Shown in pieces: positions 54,028-62,492 of a stretch of 64,000 nt of DNA. Within the stretch, counting starts at the first letter, position 1. Each line of letters begins with the position of its first letter. Location: the NCBI RefSeq assembly GCF_014196765.1, contig NZ_JACIEE010000011.1, positions 106,972-170,971 of the forward strand, written 5' to 3'. The notes under the pieces were generated by a model, which saw only the letters and a list, made by a program, of their open reading frames with translations, made no database searches and was not told the origin of the DNA. A program made the translations under genes and the position numbers. This stretch comes from Mycoplana azooxidifex. GTDB lineage: Bacteria; Pseudomonadota; Alphaproteobacteria; Rhizobiales; Rhizobiaceae.

Positions 54028-55302
54028 TCATCCGGTCTGCGGCGGGTGGTTGTGGCGCCCGGCCGTCGCTTGCATTTTCGATTTCGCCTCCAGGACCGAT
54101 TGGGCAATCGACGCCGGCCGCGGCAATGGGGTCTCAAAGAGGCCGGCGAGGAACAGGCCGGGAAAATAGAGGAAGTAGAGCGCGGTAAAAATCCGCGCTG
54201 CTATGATGTAGCCCCCTTCTGCGGGCTGGGCGCCCAGATAGCCGAGCGAGACGCAGGAAACCGCAAACATCCAGAAGATCAGCCTGCCCACCGGCCGGTA
54301 CCGCATCGAACGGACGCGGGACGTGTCTATCCAGGGCAGGAAGGCAAGCGCCAGCACGGCGGAGCCCATGGCCAGCGCTCCTCCCAGCTTGTGCGGGATC
54401 GCCCGCAGGATGGCGTAGAACGGCAGGAAGTACCATTCCGGCACGATATGATGCGGGGTAGAGCCCGGATCGGCCGGAATATAGTTGTCCGTATGGCCCA
54501 GGAAATTCGGGATGTAGAACACGAAACAGGCGAAGAAAATCAGGAAGCAGCTCAGGCCGAACAGATCCTTGACGGTCGCATCCGGCGTAAACGGCACGGT
54601 CTCCGTCTCGATGTCCTGGACCTCGACGCCGGTGGGATTGTTCTGCCCGACGTGATGAAGCGCCCATATGTGAAGCACCACAACACCGACCAGCATAAAC
54701 GGCAGCAGATAGTGCAGGGAAAAGAAGCGGTTGAGCGTCGGGTCCCCGACGGCATAGCCGCCCCACAGAAGCTCGACGAGCCAGTCGCCGACGTAGGGCA
54801 CGACCGAAAAGAGGTTCGTGATCACCGTCGTGCCCCAGAAGGACATCTGCCCCCAGGGCAGGACATAGCCCATGAAGGCGATCGCCATCAGCAGCAGAAA
54901 GTTGATCATGCCAAGGATCCACAGCAGCTCCCTCGGCGCCTTGTAGGATCCGTAGTAGAGCCCGCGAAAGATATGGATGTAGACGGCGATGAAGAACATC
55001 GACGCACCGTTGGCGTGCAGGTACCGGATCAGCCAGCCGGAGTTCACATCCCGCATGATTTTCTCGACGGAGACAAAGGCGAGCGAACCGCTCGGCACAT
55101 AATGCATGGCCAGCGTGATGCCGGTGACGATCTGGGAGGCCAGCATGAAGGTCAGAACGCCGCCAAACGTCCAGAAGTAATTGAGATTTCGGGGAACGGG
55201 ATAGGATACCGCGGTGTCATGCGCGAAGCGAACGATCGGCAGCCGTGCTTCCAGCCAACGCTCGATACGGGACTTCGGTTGGTACTTGCTCTCGATCTTC
55301 AT
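54028..55302 (-). CDS. petB: Cytochrome b (bc1 complex type), solitary copy
   Basis: A 424-aa inner-membrane cytochrome b. The four haem ligands are present as H96, H110, H197 and H211 with the correct 14-residue spacings, and the Qo-site motif PEWY is at 288-291; about eight to nine helices can be drawn. The start [20 protein letters not shown] at 55302 has AAGGA upstream. In respiring alphaproteobacteria the gene normally lies between the Rieske protein and cytochrome c1 genes; here neither is adjacent. It is an extra, stand-alone b subunit, or else a regulated alternative, downstream of an AhpD-like gene and flanked by a PAS kinase. Confidence 0.93.
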   Translation of the reverse strand: MKIESKYQPKSRIERWLEARLPIVRFAHDTAVSYPVPRNLNYFWTFGGVLTFMLASQIVTGITLAMHYVPSGSLAFVSVEKIMRDVNSGWLIRYLHANGASMFFIAVYIHIFRGLYYGSYKAPRELLWILGMINFLLLMAIAFMGYVLPWGQMSFWGTTVITNLFSVVPYVGDWLVELLWGGYAVGDPTLNRFFSLHYLLPFMLVGVVVLHIWALHHVGQNNPTGVEVQDIETETVPFTPDATVKDLFGLSCFLIFFACFVFYIPNFLGHTDNYIPADPGSTPHHIVPEWYFLPFYAILRAIPHKLGGALAMGSAVLALAFLPWIDTSRVRSMRYRPVGRLIFWMFAVSCVSLGYLGAQPAEGGYIIAARIFTALYFLYFPGLFLAGLFETPLPRPASIAQSVLEAKSKMQATAGRHNHPPQTG

Positions 55303-55405
55303 GGTCGTAAATCCTTGTCCTGCCCTGTCGCCGAAGACAAGGCCGTAACCCGCGCTGGGCTGGAACCGGCGATCACCGCCGGTTCCGCAGGCGCTGCCGC
55401 CGCGA

Positions 55406-55885
55406 TCAGTTCAACCCGGCCTTCTCGAGGCCGAACTTGCTGTCGACGGAACCCGGCTCGGTCTTGAAGCCGATATTCAGGCGGTTCCAGGCGTTGACGA
55501 CCATGACGATGAAGCTGAGGTCGGAGATTTCCTTTTCGGAAAGCTGGGTGCGGACGCGTTCATAGATATCGTCCGGAACGCCCTGTTCGGGCAGCTTGGT
55601 GAGAATTTCCGTCCAGGCGAGTGCGGCGCGCTCGCGGGGAACGAAGAGGGTCGAATCGCGCCAGGACGCGAGATGGTAGAGCCGCAGCTCGCGCTCGCCA
55701 TGGATCTTCGCCTGCTTGACGTGCATGTCCAGGCAGAAGGTGCAGCCGTTCAATTGCGCTGCGCGCACCGCGACGAGGTCACGGATCGGTTCTTCGATCG
55801 CGCTTTCGCGGGTAGCGGCAAGGAATTCCGTGAACTTCTTGAGAAGCTCGGGCGACTGCTGTGCATAGTTGACGCGCTGGGTCAT
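55406..55885 (-). CDS. AhpD-like carboxymuconolactone decarboxylase family protein
   Basis: A 159-aa protein with the CxxC pair in GCTFCLDMH (C48, C51) and the preceding Glu and following His of the AhpD alkylhydroperoxidase active site. It probably reduces peroxides or serves as a thiol antioxidant; the actual substrate is open. The ATG at 55885 is supported by GAAGGTGAG upstream. It precedes the cytochrome b gene by 103 nt on the same strand and is divergent from the Rrf2-type regulator, suggesting redox-controlled expression of both. Confidence 0.9.
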   Translation of the reverse strand: MTQRVNYAQQSPELLKKFTEFLAATRESAIEEPIRDLVAVRAAQLNGCTFCLDMHVKQAKIHGERELRLYHLASWRDSTLFVPRERAALAWTEILTKLPEQGVPDDIYERVRTQLSEKEISDLSFIVMVVNAWNRLNIGFKTEPGSVDSKFGLEKAGLN

Positions 55886-56461
55886 GGTCTCACCTTCACA
55901 GTTGAAAGAATTGATCCTCCGGGATCGGGTGCGACAATGGCGGCCCGGGCAAAGCCCTTCCATCGGGCCTGGGATGGAACGCTCTAATCCGCCGGCTCGG
56001 TCTGGAGCGCCAAGGCCCAGGAATTTCCGTGGAGAGCTCCTCCGGGCAACAGGTCGCGCTGTCGCGATGGTGGCCCGGCTGACCACAAGGTGCAGTTCGC
56101 CGATCCTTTCGTATGGATCGCCCCGGCGGCAGGCAGAGTACTTTTCGGGGCCCGACACCGGGCCGGCCAAATTCCCACCCTTTGGCCAACGCGACCTGTT
56201 CCATGGCTCGGCTGTGCGAAGGGGCGATTTTCGTGGGAACGGATACGACCGTGAGCCGTGTCAACCGAACGCGACAGGGATGATGAACACAGGGGTTTTT
56301 TCGGTTTCACCCTGTGGCCAACGAAATGGCAGTCGAGCGTCCCACCTGTCCGGCTCCGCTCCATTCCACCGGCAATCGACGGAGGGAAGGATGGCCAAAC
56401 ACAGACAAGAGCTGTCGGCGTTACCGTTGTCCGCGTCCATGCGGGCTGTTATAGTCGCGCC
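55886..56461. other. Divergent intergenic region upstream of AhpD-like and Rrf2 genes
   Basis: About 575 bp holding the promoters of the AhpD-like/petB unit (minus) and of the Rrf2 regulator (plus). Reading frames here look like shadows. No obvious Rrf2-type operator was identified by eye. Confidence 0.4.
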
Positions 56462-56998
56462 ATGGCGCATCTGACTGTGAGTGTGGAATACGGGATCCAC
56501 TGCCTTCTATGGTTGACCGGCCCGGACCGGGCGCCCGTCAGCAGCCGCGACCTGGCGGACCTGCAGGGAATTTCCGCCAGTTTCGTCGCCAAGATATTCC
56601 CGAAGCTCGAGAAGGCCGGAATCGTGCGCGCTTCGGAAGGCGTGCGCGGCGGATACGTCCTGGCGAAATCGCCGGGCGATATCAGCGTCCTGGAAATCGT
56701 CGACGCCATCGAAGGCAGGAAACCGCTGTTCGATTGCCGGGAGATCCGCGGCCGCTGCGCCCTGTTCGGCAATCCGCCGCCATCCTGGGCGACGGCAGGC
56801 GCATGCGCAGTGCATGCCGTCATGTTGCGCGCGGAAAAGGCGATGCGGGACGCGCTGGCGAGCCAGTCGCTTGGCGATATCGCGGGCACGGTCGAGCGCA
56901 AGGCCCCGCCCGACTTTTCGGAGCAGATCGGTGATTGGCTGGATGTCCGGGACGCAGCGCGTGCCCGCAGGACAGACCCGCCCGCCCGGGACGCCTGA
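56462..56998 (+). CDS. Rrf2 family transcriptional regulator
   Basis: A 178-aa regulator. The winged helix-turn-helix is at about 8-65 (VSVEYGIHCLLWL, SSRDLADLQGISASFVAKIFPKLEKAG). Three cysteines at 92, 99 and 115 (C-X6-C-X15-C, around DCREIRGRC) lie in the family's cluster-binding loop, so a 2Fe-2S or thiol redox sensor is plausible. The C terminus after residue 155 is an Arg/Pro/Asp-rich tail. The start codon lacks a good ribosome site. It is divergent from the AhpD-like/petB genes and co-directional with the NmrA-like gene. Confidence 0.88.
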   Translation: MAHLTVSVEYGIHCLLWLTGPDRAPVSSRDLADLQGISASFVAKIFPKLEKAGIVRASEGVRGGYVLAKSPGDISVLEIVDAIEGRKPLFDCREIRGRCALFGNPPPSWATAGACAVHAVMLRAEKAMRDALASQSLGDIAGTVERKAPPDFSEQIGDWLDVRDAARARRTDPPARDA

Positions 56999-57275
56999 AC
57001 GACCCGGCGCGGCCGGGACGCATTCTCGGCGCTCCCGACGCATCGAGACACCCCAATCCTCGTAAATCGGCCAGCCATACCGATCGCTCGGCACACCCGA
57101 CCCCATGCGTTCGCATAGGACGACAGACACCCCGGTAGAATAGTTCGCAGCCGTCATCAGGCGCATTCTCTGGTCCATGGATCACAGCGGGGCCCACCGG
57201 AAAAGCCGATGCGGCACGATGGACAGCCCCGATGAAAGCACAACGCCAAATCCAAGCAGAGGAAAGGAAACCGGG

Positions 57276-58037
57276 ATGAAAATCGTCGTTATCGGAGGCA
57301 CGGGCCTGATCGGATCGAAGACCGTGAGCAGGCTTAGGGACAAGGGCCACGAGGTCATCGCGGCCTCGCCCAATTCGGGGGTCGACACCCTCACCGGCAA
57401 GGGGGTGGCCGAGGCGCTGGCAGGCGCCCGGGTTGTTGTCGATCTCGCAAATTCCCCGTCGTTCGAAGACCAGGCCGTGATGGATTTCTTCCAGACGGCC
57501 GGGCGCAACCTGCTCAAGGCCGGGGCCGAGGCGGGTGTGCAGCATCACATCGCATTGTCGGTTGTGGGCACGGAACGGCTCCAGGGCAGCGGCTATTTCC
57601 GCGCCAAGTTGGCCCAGGAAGACCTCATCAGGAAGTCGGGCATTCCCTACACGATCGTGCACTCCACCCAGTTCATGGAATTCATGGGCGCGATCGCGAA
57701 ATCGGGCATGGTCGGCGACAGCGTTCACCTGTCTCCCGCCTTCGTGCAGCCGATCGCCTCCGACGACGTTGCCGACGTCATGGCCGACGTGGCGCTTGGC
57801 CAACCGGTCAATGGAACGATCGAAATCGCCGGTCCGGACAAGGTGCGCCTCAACGAGATCGTCGCGCGCTACCTGAAGGCGACCAAGGACACCCACCCGG
57901 TGGTGGCCGACCCCCACGCCACCTATTTCGGCGTGGAACTGAACGATGCTTCGCTGGTACCGAGCGACGGCAAGCCCGCAAGGATCGGGCGGGTCCGCTT
58001 CGAGGACTGGCTGAGCCTGCAACTGGCGAATGCCTGA
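57276..58037 (+). CDS. NmrA/SDR-type NAD(P)-binding reductase
   Basis: A 253-aa atypical short-chain dehydrogenase of the NmrA/QorB-like group. Rossmann motif GGTGLIG near residue 7, then DLANSPSFEDQAV and a Tyr-less region, QGSGYFRAKLAQEDLI (Lys in place) and PYTIVHSTQFMEF. Typical members reduce quinones or sense NADP. The ATG at 57276 has AGGAAACCGGG just upstream. It is followed 74 nt later by an exported cupin, matching the cupin-hydrolase pair at 44295-45798. Confidence 0.88.
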   Translation: MKIVVIGGTGLIGSKTVSRLRDKGHEVIAASPNSGVDTLTGKGVAEALAGARVVVDLANSPSFEDQAVMDFFQTAGRNLLKAGAEAGVQHHIALSVVGTERLQGSGYFRAKLAQEDLIRKSGIPYTIVHSTQFMEFMGAIAKSGMVGDSVHLSPAFVQPIASDDVADVMADVALGQPVNGTIEIAGPDKVRLNEIVARYLKATKDTHPVVADPHATYFGVELNDASLVPSDGKPARIGRVRFEDWLSLQLANA

Positions 58038-58111
58038 ACCATCCCGCCCGCGGAGGCCGTTCGGGCCTCCCGGGCGAGACACGATTTTATTACCTCTCTG
58101 GAGAATTTAAG

Positions 58112-58528
58112 ATGCTCAGGAAAGCAAGCTGGACGATAGCGTTTACACTCACGCTCGCTACCGGGGCCGTGGCCCACGACGCCGCGGGCGACAAGGCGAA
58201 GGTGACCCTCGTTTACGATCAGGCGCTTCCGAACGTATCGGGGAAAAGCATGCGCAGCGTGATCGTCGAATATGCCCCCGGCGGATCGTCGCCGGCGCAC
58301 ACCCATCCGCAATCGGCGTTCATCTATGCAACGGTCCTGGAAGGGTCCATTCGAAGCGGCGTCAACGGCGGACCGGTGAAGACCTACAAGCCCGGCGAGA
58401 GCTGGTCCGAGTTTCCGGGCGACCAGCACAGCGTCAGTGAAAACGCAAGCGCCACCGAACCGGCGCGCTTGCTGGCGGTATTCGTCCTCGACACGAGCGA
58501 AACCGAACTGGCGACATACGAAGATTGA
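58112..58528 (+). CDS. Exported cupin-domain protein (paralogue of 44295-44708)
   Basis: A 138-aa exported cupin. The signal peptide ends near GAVAHDA; metal-binding residues are in PAHTHPQSAFIYATVLEG and FPGDQHSVSENAS. It closely resembles the cupin at 44295-44708 across the domain. A strong TGGAG ribosome site precedes the ATG. It forms a probable unit with the upstream NmrA-like reductase. Role unknown; ligand perhaps a small organic molecule in the periplasm. Confidence 0.85.
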   Translation: MLRKASWTIAFTLTLATGAVAHDAAGDKAKVTLVYDQALPNVSGKSMRSVIVEYAPGGSSPAHTHPQSAFIYATVLEGSIRSGVNGGPVKTYKPGESWSEFPGDQHSVSENASATEPARLLAVFVLDTSETELATYED

Positions 58529-58601
58529 TCCCGCACGACATCGGTGCCCGATCCGTTCGGGCACCGACTATGAGTTTTCGCGGGTTGGCTGGAGGCAAGA
58601 G

Positions 58602-59039
58602 ATGCGTATCGAAGACCTGAATTCAATGACGGCGGACCGCCTGATGGTCATCGATTTGCATTCGACGCTGCAGGCCGCCGCCCGCGCGCTTTCTGCGCCG
58701 AGAATGGGCCTGGCGATCGTTTCCGATGCGCATGGAAGTGCCGTCGGCGTGCTGAGCAAATCGGATATCATTCGCCACATCGGCATGGAGCGTCCCGCGA
58801 GCGTTTCCGCCGCGGATCTCATGTGCCGGGAGATGATCGCCTGCCAGCCGAACGACGACGTCCAGGCCGTCTGGCACACGATGGCGAAAAACAGCCTCCA
58901 GAACATGCCGGTTCTCGGCACGCTATCCGAGCCGCTCGGCGTGCTGGCCTTCGACGATGCGACGAAGGCTCTCTACGAGCAGGAGGCGTTGGAGGAACAG
59001 ATACTCATCGGCTACATCGCCGGGATCGGCTACCGGTGA
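58602..59039 (+). CDS. CBS-domain protein
   Basis: A 145-aa protein composed of a pair of CBS modules (about 12-65 and 72-130), recognisable from VIDLHSTLQAAARALSA and GVLSKSDIIRHIG in the first and LMCREMIACQPNDDVQAVW and MPVLGTLSEPLGVLAFDD in the second. CBS pairs bind adenosyl compounds and sense energy state. It has a strong GGAGG ribosome site. It is located between the cupin and the MscS channel on the same strand and may be part of a stress response; its partner protein is unknown. Confidence 0.88.
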   Translation: MRIEDLNSMTADRLMVIDLHSTLQAAARALSAPRMGLAIVSDAHGSAVGVLSKSDIIRHIGMERPASVSAADLMCREMIACQPNDDVQAVWHTMAKNSLQNMPVLGTLSEPLGVLAFDDATKALYEQEALEEQILIGYIAGIGYR

Positions 59040-59187
59040 CCGTCCTGCATCACGCGATGTCCGGGTAGATTTGCGGCCGAAGCCGGCAAGGCAACTGTTC
59101 GATCGACATACCCTGCGCACGAATTGCCCGCTTGGTGCGGGGCCTCGTGCCTGTCGTCTTCATCAGGCTTGGAAAGTACCGCTGGCC

Positions 59188-60633
59188 ATGCGCGATCTTT
59201 TTCTCTCCCCTCTCGTGCAGGTCGTGCTTCTGGGGATTGCCGGCATCATCGCCTGGCACCTGCAAGGGCGCAATCGCGCGACCGCGCGGCTGGTGACACA
59301 GATCGCATTCTTCTCCGCCATGACGGCGATCCTGGTCGTGAACGACATCGCGCCGACGCAGTACGAGCCGATCAGGAGCGTCGAGGGTTACCTGCTCGTC
59401 ACGGCCAAGCTGCTCTGGTGGGTCCATCTCGCCTGGGCGACGATCGGCTTCGTGCGCATCTACGTCGTCCTCGACGGCCGGCCGCGCGAGGCGCGGATGC
59501 TGCAGGACCTGATCGTGGCCGCCGTCTATCTCGGCGTCGCGCTTTCGGCTCTCGCCTATGTCTTCGGCATCGCCATCGGCACGCTGGTGGCAACCTCGGG
59601 CATCATTGCCATCATTCTGGGGCTGGCCCTCCAGAGCACGTTGAACGACCTCTTCTCCGGCCTGGCCCTGACGCTGGGGCGACCTTACGGAATTGGCGAC
59701 TGGATCTTGCTGTCCGATGGCACCGAAGGCCGGGTCATGGAAAACACCTGGCGTTCCACGCACATACTGACGTCGACCAACAACATCGTGGTCTTGCCGA
59801 ACAGCTATCTGGCGAAGATCGGGCTGACCAATGTGAGCCGTCCCGACGAGGCGCATCAGGTGATGCTGCCGCTGCGCATACGGCCGACGCACAGCCCCCG
59901 TTTCGTCCTCGAAGCCGTTCGCAAGGCGATGATCGCATCCAACCGGGCCCATCACGGTCACCCCCCGGTCGTGGCCTTGAAGCGCATGGACGCACTGGCG
60001 CTGGATATCGAGCTTCTCTTTCATGTTGCAAGCCACTCCGAGCGCACCGCCGCAAGGAACGAGATCGCCGATCTGGTGTATCGTCAGTGCAAGGCGATCG
60101 GGATCGCCCTAGCCCTGCCGGATACGGCGACCGTTCTCCTGGATGGCGCCGCGGCCGGTCCGCCTGCGCCCCAGACGGTCGAGGACCTGCTGCAATCCAG
60201 TCCGGTGTTCGAGCACCTCGAAAAGACCGGGATCGAGAAGATCGCACGCGGAGCGAACCTTCGATGCTTCGAGGCAGACGACCTTCTTCCGCCTGACGGG
60301 TCGCCCACGCTGATGATCATCCGGTCGGGCGCGGCCGTCGGGCTGCAGGGGGAGACCGAGGAGTTGCGGCTGGGTTCGGGTGATCTCGTGGGAAACCTCG
60401 GCGATGCGGACGAAGCGCTCACCTTCAAGGCACTGACCGGCCTGGAGGTTTTCGAGATCGATGGGCAGGCTCTGGAAACCGCTTTTCGCGATCTTCCCGC
60501 CCTTCGCACCGAACTCTCGCACCATCTCACAGGCGTGCCGCATCCGATGAAGATGGAAAGCCGTCCGGAGCACGGCGCCAAGAGCCCGTCCGCATTCCTT
60601 CGGACAATACAACACCGGTTTCGCCGACGATAG
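59188..60633 (+). CDS. MscS-type mechanosensitive channel with C-terminal CRP-like domain
   Basis: A 481-aa inner-membrane channel. Four to five helices occupy residues 1-170; the pore-lining helix shows the glycine/alanine pattern VATSGIIAIILGLALQSTLNDLFSGLALTLG. The cytoplasmic MscS beta domain (about 175-330) follows, then a C-terminal domain (about 345-450) resembling a cyclic-nucleotide/CRP fold. Members of this bipartite class are implicated in osmotic-downshock protection with ligand gating; the ligand is not clear and the phosphate-binding Arg of true cAMP sites is not evident. The ATG at 59188 was chosen by the first helix. Confidence 0.88.
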   Translation: MRDLFLSPLVQVVLLGIAGIIAWHLQGRNRATARLVTQIAFFSAMTAILVVNDIAPTQYEPIRSVEGYLLVTAKLLWWVHLAWATIGFVRIYVVLDGRPREARMLQDLIVAAVYLGVALSALAYVFGIAIGTLVATSGIIAIILGLALQSTLNDLFSGLALTLGRPYGIGDWILLSDGTEGRVMENTWRSTHILTSTNNIVVLPNSYLAKIGLTNVSRPDEAHQVMLPLRIRPTHSPRFVLEAVRKAMIASNRAHHGHPPVVALKRMDALALDIELLFHVASHSERTAARNEIADLVYRQCKAIGIALALPDTATVLLDGAAAGPPAPQTVEDLLQSSPVFEHLEKTGIEKIARGANLRCFEADDLLPPDGSPTLMIIRSGAAVGLQGETEELRLGSGDLVGNLGDADEALTFKALTGLEVFEIDGQALETAFRDLPALRTELSHHLTGVPHPMKMESRPEHGAKSPSAFLRTIQHRFRRR

Positions 60634-60732
60634 GAGAGGCAGAAAATTGCACGGACAAGTCCCGCCGCGGCATTCGAGCGCGGGGCGCGGGAATACGGCA
60701 ATCTGCGCAAACAGCCGGAAAGAGACACCAAG

Positions 60733-60921
60733 GTGACCGAGAGCGACGACAGTGATTTCGACCGGCGGCAGGAGGAGCCCGTTTGGGACATCGTGGCCTA
60801 TTGCAGGCAGACGGGCATCGATGAAGCCGAGGAAAGACGTCTGCTGAAGGTGCTCGGCCGCTACGCCTCGAGCCACGAACTGCAGATCAACATCATCCGA
60901 CCGAAGCGCCCGACCCGATAG
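60733..60921 (+). CDS. Small hypothetical protein
   Basis: A 62-aa acidic-then-basic protein starting with GTG at 60733: acidic N terminus (TESDDSDFDRRQEE), then a helical segment (VWDIVAYCRQTGIDEAEERRLLKVLGRYASSHELQINI) ending in PKRPTR. It vaguely resembles the DUF3606 small-protein family. GAGA precedes the start at about 8 nt. It is 100 bp after the MscS gene on the same strand. Not a certain gene. Confidence 0.55.
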   Translation: MTESDDSDFDRRQEEPVWDIVAYCRQTGIDEAEERRLLKVLGRYASSHELQINIIRPKRPTR

Positions 60922-61164
60922 GGGTAACAGGACCGGAAGTCATCGCCGAGATACCGTCATCAGCGTGTCTGCGCTCCGGCACGCCTGAGGTAGACGACGA
61001 GATTGCACGCGGCCGCAAGCGCCGGCGCATGCCCCGCCTCCCGCTCCAAGTCGCAAGCATCGGGTCGGTCCCAGCTGCCCCGCGGGACGAACAGGGAGAG
61101 CAGCAGCGCATCTCCGTGCAGGGACCGGAATATATGCGGCTATTGCGTCCACGCCACCCTTGCC

Positions 61165-61353
61165 TCAGGCGGCGAGCCGTTCAGTGGAGGACATATGGGA
61201 ATGAACCGCACCCTGGAGCTGGCCGAGGGTCGAGAACCGACGCTGGTCCAGATCGAAGACATGGAACTTGACGGCGACGAAACGCACCGCGCCCTCTTCG
61301 GGGATCGCGATGCCGACGGGCACGCCCGCATATTCGATGACTTGCTTGTTCAT
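61165..61353 (-). CDS. Small conserved protein, paralogue of 36821-37036
   Basis: A 62-aa protein starting MNKQVIEYAGVPVGIAIPEE with the core VRFVAVKFHVFDLDQRRF, clearly related to the protein at 36821-37036 (KQVIE, VG-x-x-xP, FVAVK[FY]HV[FW]DLD). A GAAGAG element lies about 7 nt before the ATG. Its leader has a CCGTCC-TTCGA-GGGCGG hairpin (61384-61400). Function unknown. Confidence 0.75.
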   Translation of the reverse strand: MNKQVIEYAGVPVGIAIPEEGAVRFVAVKFHVFDLDQRRFSTLGQLQGAVHSHMSSTERLAA

Positions 61354-61628
61354 GACGTTGCTCTTCAAAACGCTTTGCTGAACCCGCCCTCGAAGGACGG
61401 CTAAAAAGGAAACTCGATACAAAGCAACGCGCAACAACACGATCGGCCCGCACCGGGCATCAAACCGGAACTCTCCATCCGCCTGCCTCCTTCGGTTGCG
61501 ACTCGATAATCCATAATATTTATGTACTATTTTTCCGGGGCGCGCTCAACGGAAAAGCGCATGGGATTGGAAAAAAAATCTACCAATCCTCAGAAGGCAC
61601 GCACTGTTGGAAAAATTTTTCTCAACGT

Positions 61629-62483
61629 CTGACAATCTCGCATCTTCATTTCGAAGGCACCGTCAACCTTTATGAACCGTCCCGCGCTTTCCGATATGCG
61701 ACCGGCAACAGCGTCGAGCTCCAGGCGATCGCGCTGTCGAGCATCGGGACACCGAGCGCCCCGACTGTCACCGTCACGATCACGGTCGGCGGCGAAGACG
61801 CGCCGATCCCGGGTGCGCTCGTTTCGAGCGACGTCGAGATCGGCGCGCTCCTGGGCGGCGCCGTCGTCCAGTTCGTCACCTCCGACGATGCCGCGACCAA
61901 ACAGGTGCAGGTCTACCATTCCGTTTCACCGACGCTGAACCGTGCGACGGACGCGGTCGGCGACCCGACCCCGGTGCGGCCGTCACGGTCCTATTCGATC
62001 CCGCTGGGAGACGTGACCCGCGAGACCGGCATCGCCAATGGCGATTTTGCCGACGCTTCCAACTGGTCGTTCACGGGCGCCGGCTGGTCGATCGGCTCCG
62101 GCAAGGCGACGCATTCGGCGGGGTCCGCCGGCACGATCACGCAGGCCTGTACGCTGACATCGGGTGCCACGTACAGGGTGAGCTACAGCCTGACCATGAC
62201 GGACGGCTCCTTGCGGGCGAGGTTCACCGGCGGCACCGAACGCGACGGCACGCTGCGGTCGGCGAGCGGGACATGGAGCGAACGCATCACGGCCGCGGCC
62301 GGCAACAACACGCTTGTCCTCTCCGCACACGCTACTCTCGCCGGCTCCGTCGACAACGTCTCGATCTACCGCGAGACGGCGACGTGCCTTCCCCTCGGCA
62401 CCAACTACGTCTGGCTCGAGCCGCAAAACGCGGACGGTACTCCCGGACCAGTGGCCGGTCCCTTTTCCCTGACAATCAGATGA
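61629..62483 (+). pseudogene. Phage-tail-like protein without a normal start (possible fragment)
   Basis: An open frame whose sequence is protein-like from about 61629 (HLHFEGTVNLYEPSRAF, then VELQAIALSSIGTPSAP and a Gly/Ser/Thr-rich beta domain NWSFTGAGWSIGSG) to the stop at 62483. No ATG, GTG or TTG exists in this frame until GTG at 61905, well inside the conserved-looking part. An ATG at 61561 (MGLEKK) is in the neighbouring frame and would join after a one-base slip at an A8 run (61571-61578). Either the gene is frameshifted, or truncated by recombination at its 5' end. The next gene follows after 9 nt and shares its tail-fibre character. Confidence 0.55.
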
Positions 62484-62492
62484 GGATTTAGA

